A stretch of DNA of 64,000 nt from Williamsia faeni (GCA_003202005.1 QJJF01000005.1:186001-250000); one strand, 5' to 3'. Shown: positions 42,726 through 53,389, counted from the first letter of the stretch. Notes: generated from the sequence alone by a model not told the origin. Translations and numbers: made by a program.

Positions 42726-42785
42726 CTGGTGATCGTATGTGGCCGATCGCTGCAGGGCAGTAGAAGTGCGCCGAGTCCGCCGGGA

Positions 42786-43772
42786 TCATTCGCCGATCGT
42801 CTGCGCCCCGCCGCCGATCATCGTCGAGGGACCGAACTCTCGGCCGCTCGGGTAGGGCAGGCGAATGTTGTTGGCCTCGTACGCTGCCAGAATCTCCTTC
42901 CGGATCCGGCGCTGTAGCGACCACTGGGCGTTGGGCCGGGTCTTGAGCAGGATCCGGAGAGTGACCATGTCGGCCGAGACGTCCTGCACACCCAGCATTT
43001 CCGGGGATCCGAGGATGTCGCCGGCGACGGAATCGTCGGCCGCCACCTGTTGTGCAGCCTCCAGGGCGACTTCCTGCGCCCGTTCGAGATCGACGTTGTG
43101 TGCGACCGGGATCTCGATGCGGGCCACGGCATAATCCTGGCTCATGTTGCCGACGCGGGTGATCTCACCGTTGCGGACGTACCAGAGGGTTCCGTCGATG
43201 TCACGAATGGTGGTGACTCGCAGGCCAACTGACTCGACCTCACCGATCGCCTCACCGAGGTCGACGACGTCACCGACGCCGTATTGGTCCTCGAGCAGCA
43301 TGAACACGCCAGAGACGAAGTCTTTCACCAGGTTCTGGGCACCGAAACCGATGGCCAGTCCGACCAGTCCGGCCGAGGCCACGAACGGCGCGATGTTCAC
43401 CTCGAGAACGCTGAGGCACGTCAACGAGACCCAGACGAGGATCAGGATCGAGACCGACGACTTGAGCACCGAGCCGATGGTCTCGGCACGTTGCTGCCGG
43501 CGTTCGACAGCCTTCGGATCGCGCAGCGACTTGGGTGTCCGGTCGCGCAGATGCTTCAGCAGTGCCGGTTGTGCGCGCCTGCCGTCCGCACCCGGCGGCG
43601 GTCGCCGAGTGGCACGATCGATCACGCGGTGCAGAGTCCATCGGCCGATCAATCCGGCAGCGATATAGATCACAATCCGGAGCGGATTCTCGATGAGCCA
43701 AAGACTGTTGGTCTCAGTCCATTCGAATGCGCTGGTGGAACTCGCCAGAGTGCTCAGAGTTTGGGCAGTCAT
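42786..43772 (-). CDS. Small-conductance mechanosensitive channel (MscS family)
   Basis: This 328-residue channel has hydrophobic helices at about 28-48 and 105-150. The pore-lining helix is ASAGLVGLAIGFGAQNLVKDFVSG, with the Gly/Ala packing pattern of MscS TM3. The beta domain follows with QYGVGDVVDLG and VTTIRDIDGTLWYVRNGEI. A basic linker between helices (RRPPPGADGRRAQPALL) is longer than in E. coli MscS. It should release solutes on hypo-osmotic shock. A C-terminal vestibule domain is intact. Confidence 0.9.
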   Translation of the reverse strand: MTAQTLSTLASSTSAFEWTETNSLWLIENPLRIVIYIAAGLIGRWTLHRVIDRATRRPPPGADGRRAQPALLKHLRDRTPKSLRDPKAVERRQQRAETIGSVLKSSVSILILVWVSLTCLSVLEVNIAPFVASAGLVGLAIGFGAQNLVKDFVSGVFMLLEDQYGVGDVVDLGEAIGEVESVGLRVTTIRDIDGTLWYVRNGEITRVGNMSQDYAVARIEIPVAHNVDLERAQEVALEAAQQVAADDSVAGDILGSPEMLGVQDVSADMVTLRILLKTRPNAQWSLQRRIRKEILAAYEANNIRLPYPSGREFGPSTMIGGGAQTIGE

Positions 43773-43834
43773 GATCCCGACCGTACGTACTTTGTGTCAT
43801 CTGTCCACCGCCGTGCCGAAAAGGCAGAGGTCGG

Positions 43835-45202
43835 CTACCAATACGTTGCTGACAGTTCCCAATGACCGAGAGCTTTGTTGATGAGTTCATGTAGGTCTTC
43901 ACCAGTTGCAACCGCTGGATCGGGGATCGCGAGGGTGATGGTCATCACCCCGGCCGACTCCGCGGCCCAGCCTGCGACACTGGTGCGCGTCGCGCTCGTA
44001 TCCCGCGCGGAAAGCCGCGGATGCACGGAGCGGGCAGCGATCGCGTGCCCCCGATGACCGGCGAGAATCGACAGGAAGCCGTCGAGTTCGCCGAGGTTGG
44101 AGGCCAACCCGTCTCGCGAGCCGGGGTCCGGGACAAGGGCATTCGCGGCGCGGTGCCCGATGACCTGCAGGAGTTCTGCGGGCATGCCGGCCGGTGGTCC
44201 CAATCCGGAGCCGTCACCGGCGGCGGCAAAACCGGCGCGGGCACGCTTCCGCAGCAACGGCAGGTCGTGGCATTCGTCGATCGAGCCGATGGCGATCGCG
44301 GCGGCGGTCAGCGAGTTCGCCTCATCCCCGCCGCGGGCCACCGGCAGCGCGAGTTCGACGGGCCCGGAACCGCGAATCTGCAAGACGAGTTCACCGATCA
44401 GCGCCGTGAACAGGGTGTTCGCCGTGCCGCAGTGCTCGGCGGCAGCACGTTTCCAGGCGCCGGCATCGACGGAGAAGATCGCGGTCGGTTCCCGCCACCG
44501 GGGCGAGCCGGAGGATTTGACGGGCCCGGTCTCGGAACGCTGTGCCGCAGCGAACAGTTCGGCGCGATGCGCTCGATCGCGGCAACCCTTCCAGAGGCTG
44601 CGGGCGACACCACCGACAACGATCCGAAGTTGCGACGCGCCATCCCGAATGTCGTCGGCGAGCGAGGGCGGGCCGGCGGGGGATTCCTCGGAAGTCGTTG
44701 CCAACGAACTTGTTTCGCTCGCGGCCACACCCGCGGCCGTCACCAGCGCGCGGGCGTCGGCAACCACATGTGAACAGACCAGGGAGACCACACTGCCGCC
44801 CGCTTCGAGCCGGGCCAGCGACAGTTCCCACACGGGACCGGCGTCGATGTCGAGGTGGCGCTCGCCGCGTGTGTCGGCCCAGGCAGTGATGGTTCCGGGT
44901 GCGAGCGGTTCTGGTTCGACGTGAATCGGCGCCACCGCGGCATCGGAGGCAAAGGCGTTGCGGGCCGGCCAGATCCGCCGACGGACCACCCGCCGGGTCA
45001 GCGGGCCGAGCGTCAACGCGCGATGAGCCGATTCGAGATCGGCGGCGGTGAGGGTGTCGTCGAACCGCCAGAGCCCCTGCATGGAGAGGGGAAGGCCCAT
45101 GCCATGATGAGTCCTCCAGAAGATGTCATCTGATACACCGAGTCGCTCGCTCCGCACACCGAGTCGCTCGGTGGTACCGATCGGCCTTCCCCTCTGCTTC
45201 AT
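43835..45202 (-). CDS. Condensation/WS-DGAT-like acyltransferase
   Basis: This 455-residue soluble protein is organised like CoA-dependent acyltransferases of the condensation/PapA/WS-DGAT superfamily. FWRTHHGMGLPLSMQGLWRF at the N-terminus and an active-site-like SHVVADAR (HxxxD) near residue 145 are followed by a second domain containing TLFTALIGELVLQIRG and LPVARGGDEANSLTAAAI. The HxxxD lacks the usual trailing Gly. It could esterify a lipid or glycolipid of the mycolata envelope; the substrate is unknown. It lies 14 bp after pgi in the same direction. A direct repeat near its 5' end duplicates the codons for RLGV. Confidence 0.55.
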   Translation of the reverse strand: MKQRGRPIGTTERLGVRSERLGVSDDIFWRTHHGMGLPLSMQGLWRFDDTLTAADLESAHRALTLGPLTRRVVRRRIWPARNAFASDAAVAPIHVEPEPLAPGTITAWADTRGERHLDIDAGPVWELSLARLEAGGSVVSLVCSHVVADARALVTAAGVAASETSSLATTSEESPAGPPSLADDIRDGASQLRIVVGGVARSLWKGCRDRAHRAELFAAAQRSETGPVKSSGSPRWREPTAIFSVDAGAWKRAAAEHCGTANTLFTALIGELVLQIRGSGPVELALPVARGGDEANSLTAAAIAIGSIDECHDLPLLRKRARAGFAAAGDGSGLGPPAGMPAELLQVIGHRAANALVPDPGSRDGLASNLGELDGFLSILAGHRGHAIAARSVHPRLSARDTSATRTSVAGWAAESAGVMTITLAIPDPAVATGEDLHELINKALGHWELSATYW

Positions 45203-45216
45203 ACCTTCGGTTCCGC

Positions 45217-46899
45217 CTATGCGTCGCGGCCGCGGTGAGTTCGATACCAGCGCAGCAGTGAATCGGTGGACGAATCATCCTGAGCCTGCGGTGAATCGGA
45301 TTCGGTGATCACCTTCAACAGCTCAGAGGCCTGGGTCTTTCCGAGTTCGACACCCCACTGGTCGAAGGTGTTGATATTCCAGATGGCGCCCTCGACGAAC
45401 ACCTGATGCTCGTACAGGGCGATCAACTGCCCGACCACCGACGGTGTCAGCTTGGGCGCCAGGATGGACGTCGTCGGACGGTTGCCCGGCATCACCTTGT
45501 GCGCGACCACATGTGGGTCGACACCCTCCGCGGAGACCTCGTCCGCGGTCTTGCCGAATGCCAGCACCTTGGTCTGCGCGAAGAAGTTGCTCATCAACAG
45601 GTCGTGCATGCTGCCGGTGCCATCTGCTGTGGGGAGATCATCGGTCGGCTCGGCGAATCCGATGAAGTCGGCGGGGACCATCCGGGTGCCCTGGTGCAGT
45701 AGCTGGTAGAAGGCGTGCTGGCCATTGGTTCCGGGCTCACCCCAGAAGATCTCACCGGTATCGGCCGTGACGTGATGGCCCTCGATGTCGACGGATTTAC
45801 CGTTTGACTCCATCGTCAACTGCTGCAGGTAGGCGGGGAACCGCGACAGGTCGTTCGAATACGGCAAGACCGCCCGTGCGGCGGTGTCCCAGAAGTTCGA
45901 GTACCACAACCCGATCAGGGCGAGCACCACCGGAGCGTTCTGATGCAGTGGGGCGGTGAGGAAGTGGTGATCAACAATGTTGAACCCGTGAAGGAACTCG
46001 CCGAAGGCTTCTTTGCCGATCGCAGCCATCACGGACAGCCCGATGGCCGAGTCGACGGAGTACCGGCCACCCACCCAGTCCCAGAAGCCGAACATGTTGG
46101 CGGTGTCGATCCCGAACTCGGAGACCTTTTCTGCGTTGGTGCTCACCGCGACAAAGTGTTTGGCGACGGCGTCGGGTCCGGCGCCCAACTCGTCGAGCAG
46201 CCAGGCCCTCGCAGCCGAGGCGTTGGTGAGCGTCTCGAGAGTGGTGAACGTCTTCGACGCGATGATGAACAGCGTCGTCTCGGCGTCGAGCCCGTCGAGG
46301 GCGGCCACCAGGTCGGCAGGGTCGACGTTCGAGACGAACTCGCAGCGGATGTCGGTGTCGACGTAGTGACGGAGCGCCTTGTAGACCATCACCGGACCGA
46401 GGTCGGAGCCGCCGATGCCGATGTTCACCACGGTCTTGATGGATTTGCCGGTGTGGCCCTTCCATTCACCCGACCGCAGCTTGTCGGCGAACTCGCCCAT
46501 CGCGTCGAGGACCGCATGGACATCGGCCACGACGTCTTGACCGTCGACCTTCAGCGTCGCGTCGCGGGGGAGTCGCAGTGCGGTGTGCAGGACGGCACGG
46601 TCCTCGGAGGTGTTGATGTGCTCACCCCAGAACATCGCGTCGCGTTTTTCGGTGACACTGGTCTGGCGGGCGAGATCCAGAAGCAGATCGAGTGTTTCGC
46701 GCAGCACCCGATGCTTGGAGTAATCGATGTGGAGGTCGCCGACGTCGATCGTGAGATCGGTCCCTCGGTTCGGGTCGACGGCGAAGACCTCCCGCAGATG
46801 CATCGCGTACACATGTGGCTGATGCGCAGACAGTTCTTGCCAGGCATGCGACCCGGTGAGATCGAACTTTCGGTGTGGCTCAGTCGGAACGCTTGTCAT
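45217..46899 (-). CDS. pgi: Glucose-6-phosphate isomerase
   Basis: This 560-residue enzyme interconverts glucose-6-phosphate and fructose-6-phosphate. Signatures are [41 protein letters not shown], the catalytic Glu region [27 protein letters not shown] (Glu and His), and [12 protein letters not shown] near the C-terminus. I chose ATG 46899, where [14 protein letters not shown] is the usual N-terminus in Mycobacteriales. It corresponds to Rv0946c in the conserved order. It is divergent from the formylglycine-generating enzyme. Confidence 0.96.
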   Translation of the reverse strand: MTSVPTEPHRKFDLTGSHAWQELSAHQPHVYAMHLREVFAVDPNRGTDLTIDVGDLHIDYSKHRVLRETLDLLLDLARQTSVTEKRDAMFWGEHINTSEDRAVLHTALRLPRDATLKVDGQDVVADVHAVLDAMGEFADKLRSGEWKGHTGKSIKTVVNIGIGGSDLGPVMVYKALRHYVDTDIRCEFVSNVDPADLVAALDGLDAETTLFIIASKTFTTLETLTNASAARAWLLDELGAGPDAVAKHFVAVSTNAEKVSEFGIDTANMFGFWDWVGGRYSVDSAIGLSVMAAIGKEAFGEFLHGFNIVDHHFLTAPLHQNAPVVLALIGLWYSNFWDTAARAVLPYSNDLSRFPAYLQQLTMESNGKSVDIEGHHVTADTGEIFWGEPGTNGQHAFYQLLHQGTRMVPADFIGFAEPTDDLPTADGTGSMHDLLMSNFFAQTKVLAFGKTADEVSAEGVDPHVVAHKVMPGNRPTTSILAPKLTPSVVGQLIALYEHQVFVEGAIWNINTFDQWGVELGKTQASELLKVITESDSPQAQDDSSTDSLLRWYRTHRGRDA

Positions 46900-47024
46900 C
46901 GTGGACAGCCCCTTCATCGGTGTTGCGAATACTCGTACTTCACTGCCGTACCTCGACCATCAGCCTAGTCAGACCGTTCTCCTCACTCACGCCGACTCGG
47001 CACACCGGGCTAGCATCGAGACCC

Positions 47025-47962
<938 letters not shown>

Positions 47963-47981
<19 letters not shown>

Positions 47982-48691
47982 TCAGACGTAGGCCAGGTGC
48001 CGACGGTGGTGGTCGCGTGGCGAGGACCGTCGAGTCGCGCGCCCCGGACGTGATCACGGAGCCAGTCGGACGCGATGTCGGGATGCAGGTGGGCGAACAC
48101 CGCCGCGGTGTAGGCCAGGTCGGCGGTGTCCGCGACGACGCTCACGCAATCGAAGGTCGTGGCTGTCGGCGGATCGATGATTGGGGACAGATCTGCCGAG
48201 GTCACCCGGGCCATCGCGCCACCGGGGGATGCGGTCACCGGTCCCGCTTGGACCGTCACGCCGCAGCCGAGGGTATCTGCGAGGAGTCGGCTGGTGCGGT
48301 CGGTGAGGAATGCGCGCGCGGTGGGCATCAATTCGAGTCGGATGTCGGACGGAACGGTCACGGTTCCACGTCCGAGCTGCACGCGATGCCAGGGCGGGAT
48401 GGGTGACTCGGCGTCGCCGCAGTGCACTACTGATGAGGCGTCGTCGGTGAGATCGGCAAAGTAGAGGGCATCGATGATCAGCTGATCGAGCAGCGACGAG
48501 ACCAGCACGGGCTGTCCGCCGGCCAGATCAACGGCTTCGATCTCGGCGCAGTCGTGGTCCCGGTTGACGGTGGCATCGAGTCGGGACGCGACGGCACAGA
48601 TGTGTTCGACCGCGAGGTCCAGCAGCGCTGGGTCGTCGACCGTCACGATGATGTCGGTCGCGAGTCCTTTGATGGTGGCGGTAGCCGTCAT
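47963..48691 (-). CDS. Degenerate ApbE-like protein
   Basis: This 242-residue protein follows the ApbE fold from end to end but with eroded key motifs. The start IKGLATDIIVTVDDPALLDL corresponds to the ApbE ALGTD opening. IRLELMPTARAFLTDR (119-131) replaces LDLGATAKALAADR. VQAGPVTA (about 147-154) replaces the LGGDIA pocket. SPIIDPPTATTF replaces HIIDPRTG, and VADTADLAYTAA replaces the Mg-binding DADALST stretch. Lys of the GATGK loop, the GGD and the second metal site are all altered, so FMN transfer is unlikely. It may bind flavin or act as a partner. It is separate from the intact apbE at 17128. Confidence 0.65.
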
Positions 48692-48870
48692 GGGGGTACA
48701 CCTCATTGTGTCCAGATCGTCTGCAGATGACATTCATTGTCGTCTCCGAACCTGGCAGGTGCCTGTGAGGAGTCGATGAGCACCCTGACGAAATTCCGGC
48801 ACAAGGCCAGATCGCCGGCCACTGCGAGGTGACCGGCGATCTGGTCGGAAGGGACGTGGCGGCGCAGGGA

Positions 48871-49089
48871 TCAGGCGGCGACCACCACGTCGTAGTAGCC
48901 GTCGTAGTCGGTGTCGGAGGCGTACTCGTCGACGTAACCGTCGTAGTCGTAGTCGATCTCGGCCTCGTCGGCGATTCCGTCGCCGTTGGTGTCCCATTCA
49001 TAGACGTCGATGTAGCCGTCGTCGTTGGTGTCGGTGACGATCGTGTCGACGATGCCGTCGTAGTCGGTGTCGAAGTACTGGGTTTCCAT
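48871..49089 (-). CDS. Acidic five-repeat Ca-loop-like small protein
   Basis: This 72-residue protein is built almost entirely of five 13-residue repeats starting at residues 7, 20, 33, 46 and 59, each D-x-[DN]-x-D-G-x-x-D (DTDYDGIVD, DTNDDGYID, DTNGDGIAD, DYDYDGYVD, DTDYDGYYD). The loop matches EF-hand/dockerin/thrombospondin-3-type calcium loops. It has 19 Asp and 5 Glu and no Lys, Arg, His, Cys, Pro or Leu. There is no signal peptide. A ribosome site, GGAGAAAAGAG, precedes the ATG. It should bind several Ca2+ or other cations and be unfolded without them. I know no characterised homologue. It lies 179 bp upstream of the degenerate apbE, in the same direction. Confidence 0.75.
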   Translation of the reverse strand: METQYFDTDYDGIVDTIVTDTNDDGYIDVYEWDTNGDGIADEAEIDYDYDGYVDEYASDTDYDGYYDVVVAA

Positions 49090-49208
49090 CGTGGTCTCTT
49101 TTCTCCGGGCCGATTGTTCGGTCGCAGCTCGTTTTGCTGCAGTCGGAGATAAGAGAGCCGGGCGAGCGGGTTTGTTCCCCGGCCTGTCGACATTGCTTGT
49201 GGTGCCTG

Positions 49209-49904
49209 TCAGTTCCGGTCGGGCAGGAGGGCGGCGCAGACGGTCACCCGGATCCAGTCCTCGAATTCGTCATAGGTGAATCCGGCTGTGCCGACCAGCT
49301 GCTGATGTGTCTGCGGGCTCGCGATCACCCAGACCGTGTCGGCAGCCGCCTCGGGGGTCAGGCCGGGCCGGAGGTGCGCCGGGTCGATGGTGGCGAGGAG
49401 GTTGCGGATGCTCATTCGCCGGACCTCCATCAGCGACTGCCAGTCGCTCGCGGCCTCGGGGTCGATCGCGGCAGCCTGCGCATAGGTCCTGAATCCGACG
49501 GCGGCGCGCTGCGCGAGGAGCCGGAACTGGTGGGTCGCATGCGCGATCAGGTCGCGGGGGTCGGCGGCGACCGGATCGAAGGTCCCCAAGATCGCCAGCG
49601 GCATGTCGTCGGGGTTGACCGATCCGGGATTGTTGCCGATCACCTGCGACTCCATCATCCCGCGCAGCAGACCGCGTTTGCTGCCCCACGACGAGTAGAG
49701 GCTCTGCACGGATACGTCCGCGCGTTCGGCGATCTTCGTGACAGTTGCAGCGGCGTAACCACTTTCGGCAAACACCTCGATCGCCGCAGCCAGCACCCGC
49801 CGGCGTGTCTCGGCCCGGGTGACGGCGCCCGCCTCCCGCTGCCGGTTGGTTCTCCGGCTTTTTGACCCTGTTTCGCTCTTGCTCACATACCCAGTATATG
49901 CCAT
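49209..49904 (-). CDS. TetR-family regulator of adjacent MFS exporter
   Basis: The 231-residue regulator has a helix-turn-helix at about residues 30-80: TRRRVLAAAIEVFAESGYAA ... VTKIAERADVSVQSLYSSWG. A helical ligand domain follows. It is divergent from the DHA2 exporter, with two TTGGA-N7-TCYAA operators between. The first operator ends only three bases before ATG 49904, so either the mRNA is leaderless or translation starts lower, for example at the GTG at 49886 (VSKSETGS). The family and target are well supported; the inducer is unknown. Confidence 0.88.
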   Translation of the reverse strand: MAYTGYVSKSETGSKSRRTNRQREAGAVTRAETRRRVLAAAIEVFAESGYAAATVTKIAERADVSVQSLYSSWGSKRGLLRGMMESQVIGNNPGSVNPDDMPLAILGTFDPVAADPRDLIAHATHQFRLLAQRAAVGFRTYAQAAAIDPEAASDWQSLMEVRRMSIRNLLATIDPAHLRPGLTPEAAADTVWVIASPQTHQQLVGTAGFTYDEFEDWIRVTVCAALLPDRN

Positions 49905-49907
49905 GCT

Positions 49908-49945
49908 TTGGAAAGACGTTCTAAATCATTGGAACACAACTCCAA
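49908..49945. promoter_or_regulatory. Two tandem TetR operators
   Basis: Two 17-bp sites share the form TTGGA-N7-TCYAA: 49908-49924 (right arm TCTAA) and 49929-49945 (right arm TCCAA). Their starts are 21 bp apart, two helical turns, placing two dimers on one DNA face between the TetR gene and the exporter. Confidence 0.7.
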
Positions 49946-49984
49946 AACCTCTATCCGGCATTCATCCCTGGAAGACCCGAAGCC

Positions 49985-51487
49985 ATGACAACCACACACC
50001 TCTCCACGTCGAAGCCGATCAACACGCGCGCCATCATGATCGTGGTGTGCATCGCCCTGGCGGCCGTTGTCGCTGCCATGTCGTCGCTCAACGTCGCCCT
50101 CCCGGATATCGCCCGGGCGACCCACGCCAGTTCGACACAGCTGGCCTGGATCGTCGACGCGTATTCGCTGATCTTCGCGTCGTTCCTCCTGCTGGCCGGT
50201 GCGATCGGCGACCGCTACGGCAGGCGCAAGACCCTGATCGCCGGACTGGCGATCTTCGGCATCGGATCGGTGGTCGCGATGACCGCCACCTCGGCCGAAG
50301 AGCTGATCCTCCTGCGCGGAATCCTGGGGTTGGGTGCGGCGCTGGTCATGCCGGCGACGTTGTCGACGATCACCGGGACCTTCCCGGCCGACAAGCGAAC
50401 CCAGGCCGTCGGTGTGTGGGCCGGTGTGGCCGGTGGCAGCGCGATCCTGGGTCTGTTGTCTTCCGGTGTGCTGCTCGAGTTCTTTTCGTGGCGTTCGGTT
50501 TTCGGTCTCAACGTGGCACTGGCAGCGTCTGCCCTCATCGCGGCGTGGCGCATCGTGCCCGAGTCCGCCGACCCTGATGCGCCCCGACTCGACATCGGTG
50601 GGGCGGTGTTGTCGATCGCCGGACTCGTGGTCCTGGTGTACTCGATCATCGAAGCTCCCGAGGCGGGCTGGACATCGTCGCGGACCTTGATCGGCATCGT
50701 CGGTGGCCTGGTGATCCTGGCCCTGTTCATCCTTTTCGAACTACGCAACAAAGCCCCGATGCTCGATCCACGGATCTTCGCTCACCGCGGCCTGAGCGCC
50801 GGCAGCCTGTCGATCTTCATGCAGTTCTTCGCATTCTTCGGATTCATCTTTGTGGTCTTGCAGTATCTGCAGCTGGTGCGCGGTGGCTCGGCGCTGATGT
50901 CGGCGATCCAGATGCTTCCGATGGCCGCGGTGATGATGCCGTCGGCGCGCCTGTCACCGACACTGGTCGAGAAGTTCGGCACCCGGCGGGTGTGTGTCAC
51001 CGGGCTCGTGCTGGTCGCCGCGGGATTGCTCGTCCTGTCGCAACTCGATGTCGGGACATCGTACTGGTTGATGCTTGCCGGACTCGTCCCGCTGGGAATC
51101 GGGATGGGGACGGCCATGACCCCCGCGACAAGTGCGATCACCGGCGCACTTCCGGCATCGCAGCAGGGCGTGGCCTCGGCGATGAACGACCTGTCCAGGG
51201 AAGTCGGTGGCGCGCTCGGCATCGCTGTGCTCGGCAGCCTGCTGACGCAGGGCTATCGCAACAACCTCGAGCTGCCCGGTCTACCTGCCGAGATGGTGGG
51301 CAGGGCCAGGGAATCGTTCGCCGGCGCGACCCACGCCGGCGGTCAGATCGCCGCCCATGCCGACACCGCCTTTGTCAGTGGCCTGCAGATGGCGCTGGTC
51401 GCGGGTTCGGTGGCGGTGCTCATCGCAGCTGTGGCAGTGGGACTGCTGTTGCCGCGCGGTGAGCGGATCGCCGTCGACGACCAGTGA
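49985..51487 (+). CDS. MFS multidrug exporter, DHA2 family
   Basis: This 500-residue, 14-helix drug:H+ antiporter has motif A at GAIGDRYGRRKTLIAGL and motif D1-like residues in helix 1 (SSLNVALPDIARATHASSTQLAW). Antiporter motif C is seen near LVMPATLSTITGTFPADKRTQA. The sequence is nearer to the LfrA/EfpA/Stp class of mycobacterial efflux pumps than to sugar importers. Regulation by the divergent TetR gene through paired operators is likely. The substrate is unknown. Confidence 0.9.
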   Translation: MTTTHLSTSKPINTRAIMIVVCIALAAVVAAMSSLNVALPDIARATHASSTQLAWIVDAYSLIFASFLLLAGAIGDRYGRRKTLIAGLAIFGIGSVVAMTATSAEELILLRGILGLGAALVMPATLSTITGTFPADKRTQAVGVWAGVAGGSAILGLLSSGVLLEFFSWRSVFGLNVALAASALIAAWRIVPESADPDAPRLDIGGAVLSIAGLVVLVYSIIEAPEAGWTSSRTLIGIVGGLVILALFILFELRNKAPMLDPRIFAHRGLSAGSLSIFMQFFAFFGFIFVVLQYLQLVRGGSALMSAIQMLPMAAVMMPSARLSPTLVEKFGTRRVCVTGLVLVAAGLLVLSQLDVGTSYWLMLAGLVPLGIGMGTAMTPATSAITGALPASQQGVASAMNDLSREVGGALGIAVLGSLLTQGYRNNLELPGLPAEMVGRARESFAGATHAGGQIAAHADTAFVSGLQMALVAGSVAVLIAAVAVGLLLPRGERIAVDDQ

Positions 51488-51498
51488 TCGTCTGAATC

Positions 51499-52899
51499 TC
51501 AGTGATGCTCGCTGGTTGTCGAATCGATGCGAAGCTCGCGCTCGCTGGCCCGGGTTCGCCGGGACGGCAGCGACCGGTCCGCGTGCTCCTCGTCGATCTT
51601 GTCGAGTTGTTGGTGGTGACGGATCATGAACTCCAGTGCGATCCTGTTGCCGTCGGCCTCCGCCGGCAACACATCACCGGTGTCGGAGCGCCATCGGTTC
51701 AATCGCTCTCGCAGATCGGCGACCACGTCGGACAGATCGGGGTCGTCGATCAGGTTGTTCAGCTCGAGCGGATCCGACCACAGGTCGTACAGCTCCTGCG
51801 CCGCCCGTGGCAGATCCTCGGATCCGTCCAGCGCGCGGGCCGACGGACTGTCCCGGATGTCCAGCGGCAGGCTCAGCGCGGGGCGGTCGGCGTAGTTCTC
51901 GATATAGCTGTACCTGGCGGTACGAATCGCCCGGATCGGATCGAAGTTGTCGTGGAAGTTCTTTTCGGTGAAGACCTCGTCGCGCACCGCGTCGGACGTG
52001 GCCCGGGTGATCGTCTCGGCGTGTGAGAAGCCTTCCACCACATCGGGAATCTCGATACCCAGCAGATCCAGCACGGTCGGGGTGAGGTCGACGCCGCTGA
52101 AGAGGTCGTCGTAGACGAACGGCGTGATGTTGCGGTCGGTGGGTGGCCGCACGATCAGCGCGACCCCGGTGCCCTCTGAATACAGGGTGGACTTGGCGCG
52201 GGGAAAGGCCAGGCCGTGGTCGGTGACGAAAACAACCCACGTGGTGCGGTCGAGGCCGAGTTCGGCGAGGGTGCCGAGCAGTCGTCCGACCGCGGCATCG
52301 GCCTTGGTGATGGAACCGAGCAACCCGGCCAGGTCCTCCCGCACGGGGCGGACGTTCGGCAGAAATGCCGGGACGACAACCTTTTTCGGGTCGGCGTGCA
52401 CGTACTCGTCGGCCGGATACGGGCGGTGTGTCTCGAAGAACCCGGCCGTCAGCAGGAAAGGCTGCTTGCGGCGCGCAGGGTCGGAGTCGAGTTCACGCAG
52501 CCAATCCTGTGAGCGTTCGACGACATAGTCACACTCCGAATCGGAGATGTCGAACTCGTCGAAGCCCAGGCGGCCCGGGTCGCTCGACTCGTGCTGCATG
52601 CCGAAAAGCGCGCTGTACCAGCCGTTTTTGCCGAGCACCTGGGGGAGGGTCAGAACGTCGTCGTGGTATTCGAAGCCGTGGTGTGCCAGACCGGTCAACC
52701 CGTTCGAGTGCGGATAGCGGCCGGTGAACAGCGAACCGCGAGCCGGGGAGCACAGCGGTGCCGTGGCGTGGGCATTACTGAATCGGATCCCGTCCGCCGC
52801 CAGGGCATCCATCGTCGGGCTCTCGACGCCACCGGCGCCGTAACAGGCGAGGTGGCGGCCCAGGTCGTGCCAATGGATCAGCAGAACATTCTCGGCCAT
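51499..52899 (-). CDS. Sulfatase (formylglycine type)
   Basis: This 466-residue alkaline-phosphatase-superfamily sulfatase has the maturation site CSPARGSLFTGR (C-x-P-x-R), whose Cys must be oxidised to formylglycine. Metal ligands include the N-terminal LLIHWHDLGRHL, and DHG in FVTDHGLAF supplies Asp/His. The shape resembles N-sulfoglucosamine sulfohydrolase-type enzymes. It has no signal peptide, so it acts in the cytosol, where the FGE encoded 4 kb away would also be. A good ribosome site, AGGAG, precedes ATG 52899. It is convergent with the MFS exporter, 11 bp apart. Confidence 0.9.
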   Translation of the reverse strand: MAENVLLIHWHDLGRHLACYGAGGVESPTMDALAADGIRFSNAHATAPLCSPARGSLFTGRYPHSNGLTGLAHHGFEYHDDVLTLPQVLGKNGWYSALFGMQHESSDPGRLGFDEFDISDSECDYVVERSQDWLRELDSDPARRKQPFLLTAGFFETHRPYPADEYVHADPKKVVVPAFLPNVRPVREDLAGLLGSITKADAAVGRLLGTLAELGLDRTTWVVFVTDHGLAFPRAKSTLYSEGTGVALIVRPPTDRNITPFVYDDLFSGVDLTPTVLDLLGIEIPDVVEGFSHAETITRATSDAVRDEVFTEKNFHDNFDPIRAIRTARYSYIENYADRPALSLPLDIRDSPSARALDGSEDLPRAAQELYDLWSDPLELNNLIDDPDLSDVVADLRERLNRWRSDTGDVLPAEADGNRIALEFMIRHHQQLDKIDEEHADRSLPSRRTRASERELRIDSTTSEHH

Positions 52900-53025
52900 T
52901 CACCACTCCTGTGTCGGGTCCGGGTCTTCTCGTGCGATCGGCGTACACCCGAGTCGACCAATCCTGTAGGCAACGCATCCGCCGGGCCACATTTAGGTTC
53001 ATCGTGAGCCGAATGCTGCGGCAAC

Positions 53026-53038
53026 CCCCGAAGCGGGG
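53026..53038 (-). terminator. Hairpin downstream of chorismate mutase
   Basis: CCCCG-AAG-CGGGG forms a compact 5-bp GC stem a few bases after the chorismate mutase stop (minus strand). There is no clear U-tract, so termination is only possible. Confidence 0.35.
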
Positions 53039-53043
53039 TCGGG

Positions 53044-53349
53044 CTAGCGACCGAGCGGTCCTCGGCCCAGACGCAGCAGCAACATGGCGAGCGTGTGGCC
53101 TTCTTGGCCGAGCTCACTGAAACGGTCGAGGACCTTCATCTCACGGCTGTGCACGAGCCGGGTTCCACCTGACGCCATCCGGGCCTGCCCGATGCGCTTG
53201 GACACCGCGGTCCGGCGCTTGATGGCGGCCAGGATTATCGCGTCGACACGGTCGATCTCGCGGCGGAGGTCGTCGATATCCTCGGGTAGATCGCCCACGT
53301 CAGACCCTAGTTGGAGGGCCGACAGATCAATCGGCTGGTCAGCAGTCAC
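53044..53349 (-). CDS. Chorismate mutase, AroQ type
   Basis: This 101-residue all-helical enzyme converts chorismate to prephenate for Phe and Tyr. The core is DIDDLRREIDRVDAIILAAI-KRRTAVSKRIGQARM ... TRLVHSREMKVLDRFSELG, with the Arg and Lys residues of the AroQ pocket. Length and position before uvrD1 match M. tuberculosis Rv0948c, an intracellular mutase that is boosted by the DAHP synthase; the same dependence is likely here. I chose the GTG at 53349, and the longer frame overlaps the divergent membrane gene. Confidence 0.93.
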   Translation of the reverse strand: MTADQPIDLSALQLGSDVGDLPEDIDDLRREIDRVDAIILAAIKRRTAVSKRIGQARMASGGTRLVHSREMKVLDRFSELGQEGHTLAMLLLRLGRGPLGR

Positions 53350-53389
53350 GGGCCCAAGTGTGCCACGCACCCTGGGGACACTGGTAAGA

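Noticed and set aside
52985-53005. Possible IdeR box (ATTTAGGTTC segment)
   Set aside because: Only the left half resembles the consensus; the right half does not, and no iron-related gene follows.
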